Part shown: one piece after another, positions 63,851 to 64,000 of the stretch | Layout of the letters: every line of letters starts with the position of its first letter | Numbering within the stretch: position 1 is the stretch's first letter | Assembly: GCA_025464625.1 (NCBI GenBank) | Contig: JAOAUZ010000001.1 | Span: forward strand, 836,848-900,847 | Reading direction: 5' to 3' | Length of the DNA stretch: 64,000 nt | From: Rickettsiales bacterium | GTDB lineage: Bacteria; Pseudomonadota; Alphaproteobacteria; Rickettsiales; SXRF01 | Translations under genes and position numbers: made by a program | Notes under the pieces: generated by a model | The model's database searches: none | What the model was told of the DNA's origin: nothing | The model's input: the letters and a program-made list of their open reading frames with translations, nothing else

Positions 63851-64000
<150 letters not shown>

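Overview
The window is a gene-dense, AT-leaning stretch from an alphaproteobacterium, probably an uncultured lineage near the AT-rich, host-associated branches. Pointers are a class I lysyl-tRNA synthetase, the lipA plus Coq10/RatA-like pair, the ubiE-ubiB pair, a SigF/NrsF-type ECF sigma system, and scattered palindromic repeats that invade coding sequence as in Rickettsiales. Genus or order cannot be fixed from the sequence alone. No rRNA, CRISPR array, prophage or intact insertion sequence was found.

Layout. 1-5.1 kb: 3' end of RNase P RNA, pirin/Dps, a YdcH-like protein, Mrp and HflKC. 5.1-10.6 kb: a six-gene minus-strand sugar cluster (acetyltransferase, LegB, LegC, LegG, formyltransferase, PIG-L deacetylase). 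10.6-20.7 kb: UvrC, RlmE, Ppx/GppA, UbiE/UbiB, GyrA, CDGSH protein. 20.7-28.7 kb: PepF, a large anchored unknown, and an ISC iron-sulfur operon (iscS-iscU-iscA-hscB-hscA-fdx) with an IscR-like box lying across its promoter. 28.9-33.9 kb: MreB, three orphan genes (two sharing a repeated domain), RpoZ, LipA, Coq10-like. 33.9-37.1 kb: accessory island with tRNA-Ser, an inverted-repeat-framed GIY-YIG gene, a restriction-modification pair and a secreted 8-residue-repeat protein. 37.1-39.0 kb: RfbA/RfbB. 39.0-43.9 kb: a SigF/NrsF regulon: bufferin locus (bufA-bufB-bufC), nrsF-sigF, and a divergent doxX - Cys-rich miniprotein - msrB - msrA operon. 43.9-50.6 kb: two pseudopilins, NhaA, MotA/MotB split by a MITE-like element, tRNA-Lys, and a miniature ydbH-ynbE-ydbL operon. 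50.6-64 kb: Tgt, QueA, CysE, LysRS-I, a Kef-type antiporter, a PIN-like protein, Prs, L25, Pth, YchF, a double FKBP protein and the start of an aspartate aminotransferase.

The most coherent system is the metal/oxidative-stress regulon at 39-44 kb. Two copies of the motif GTAACC-N16-CGAA, the promoter I recall for Caulobacter SigF, sit exactly before the bufferin operon and before the doxX/msrBA operon. The second operon carries an unannotated 51-residue Cys-rich membrane miniprotein joined to doxX by an ATGA overlap. A second theme is repeat-driven evolution: short palindromic elements supply the last codons of mrp and bufB, the ribosome-binding sites of bufB and bufC, and an in-frame insert inside queA, while a MITE-like element fills the motA-motB gap exactly.
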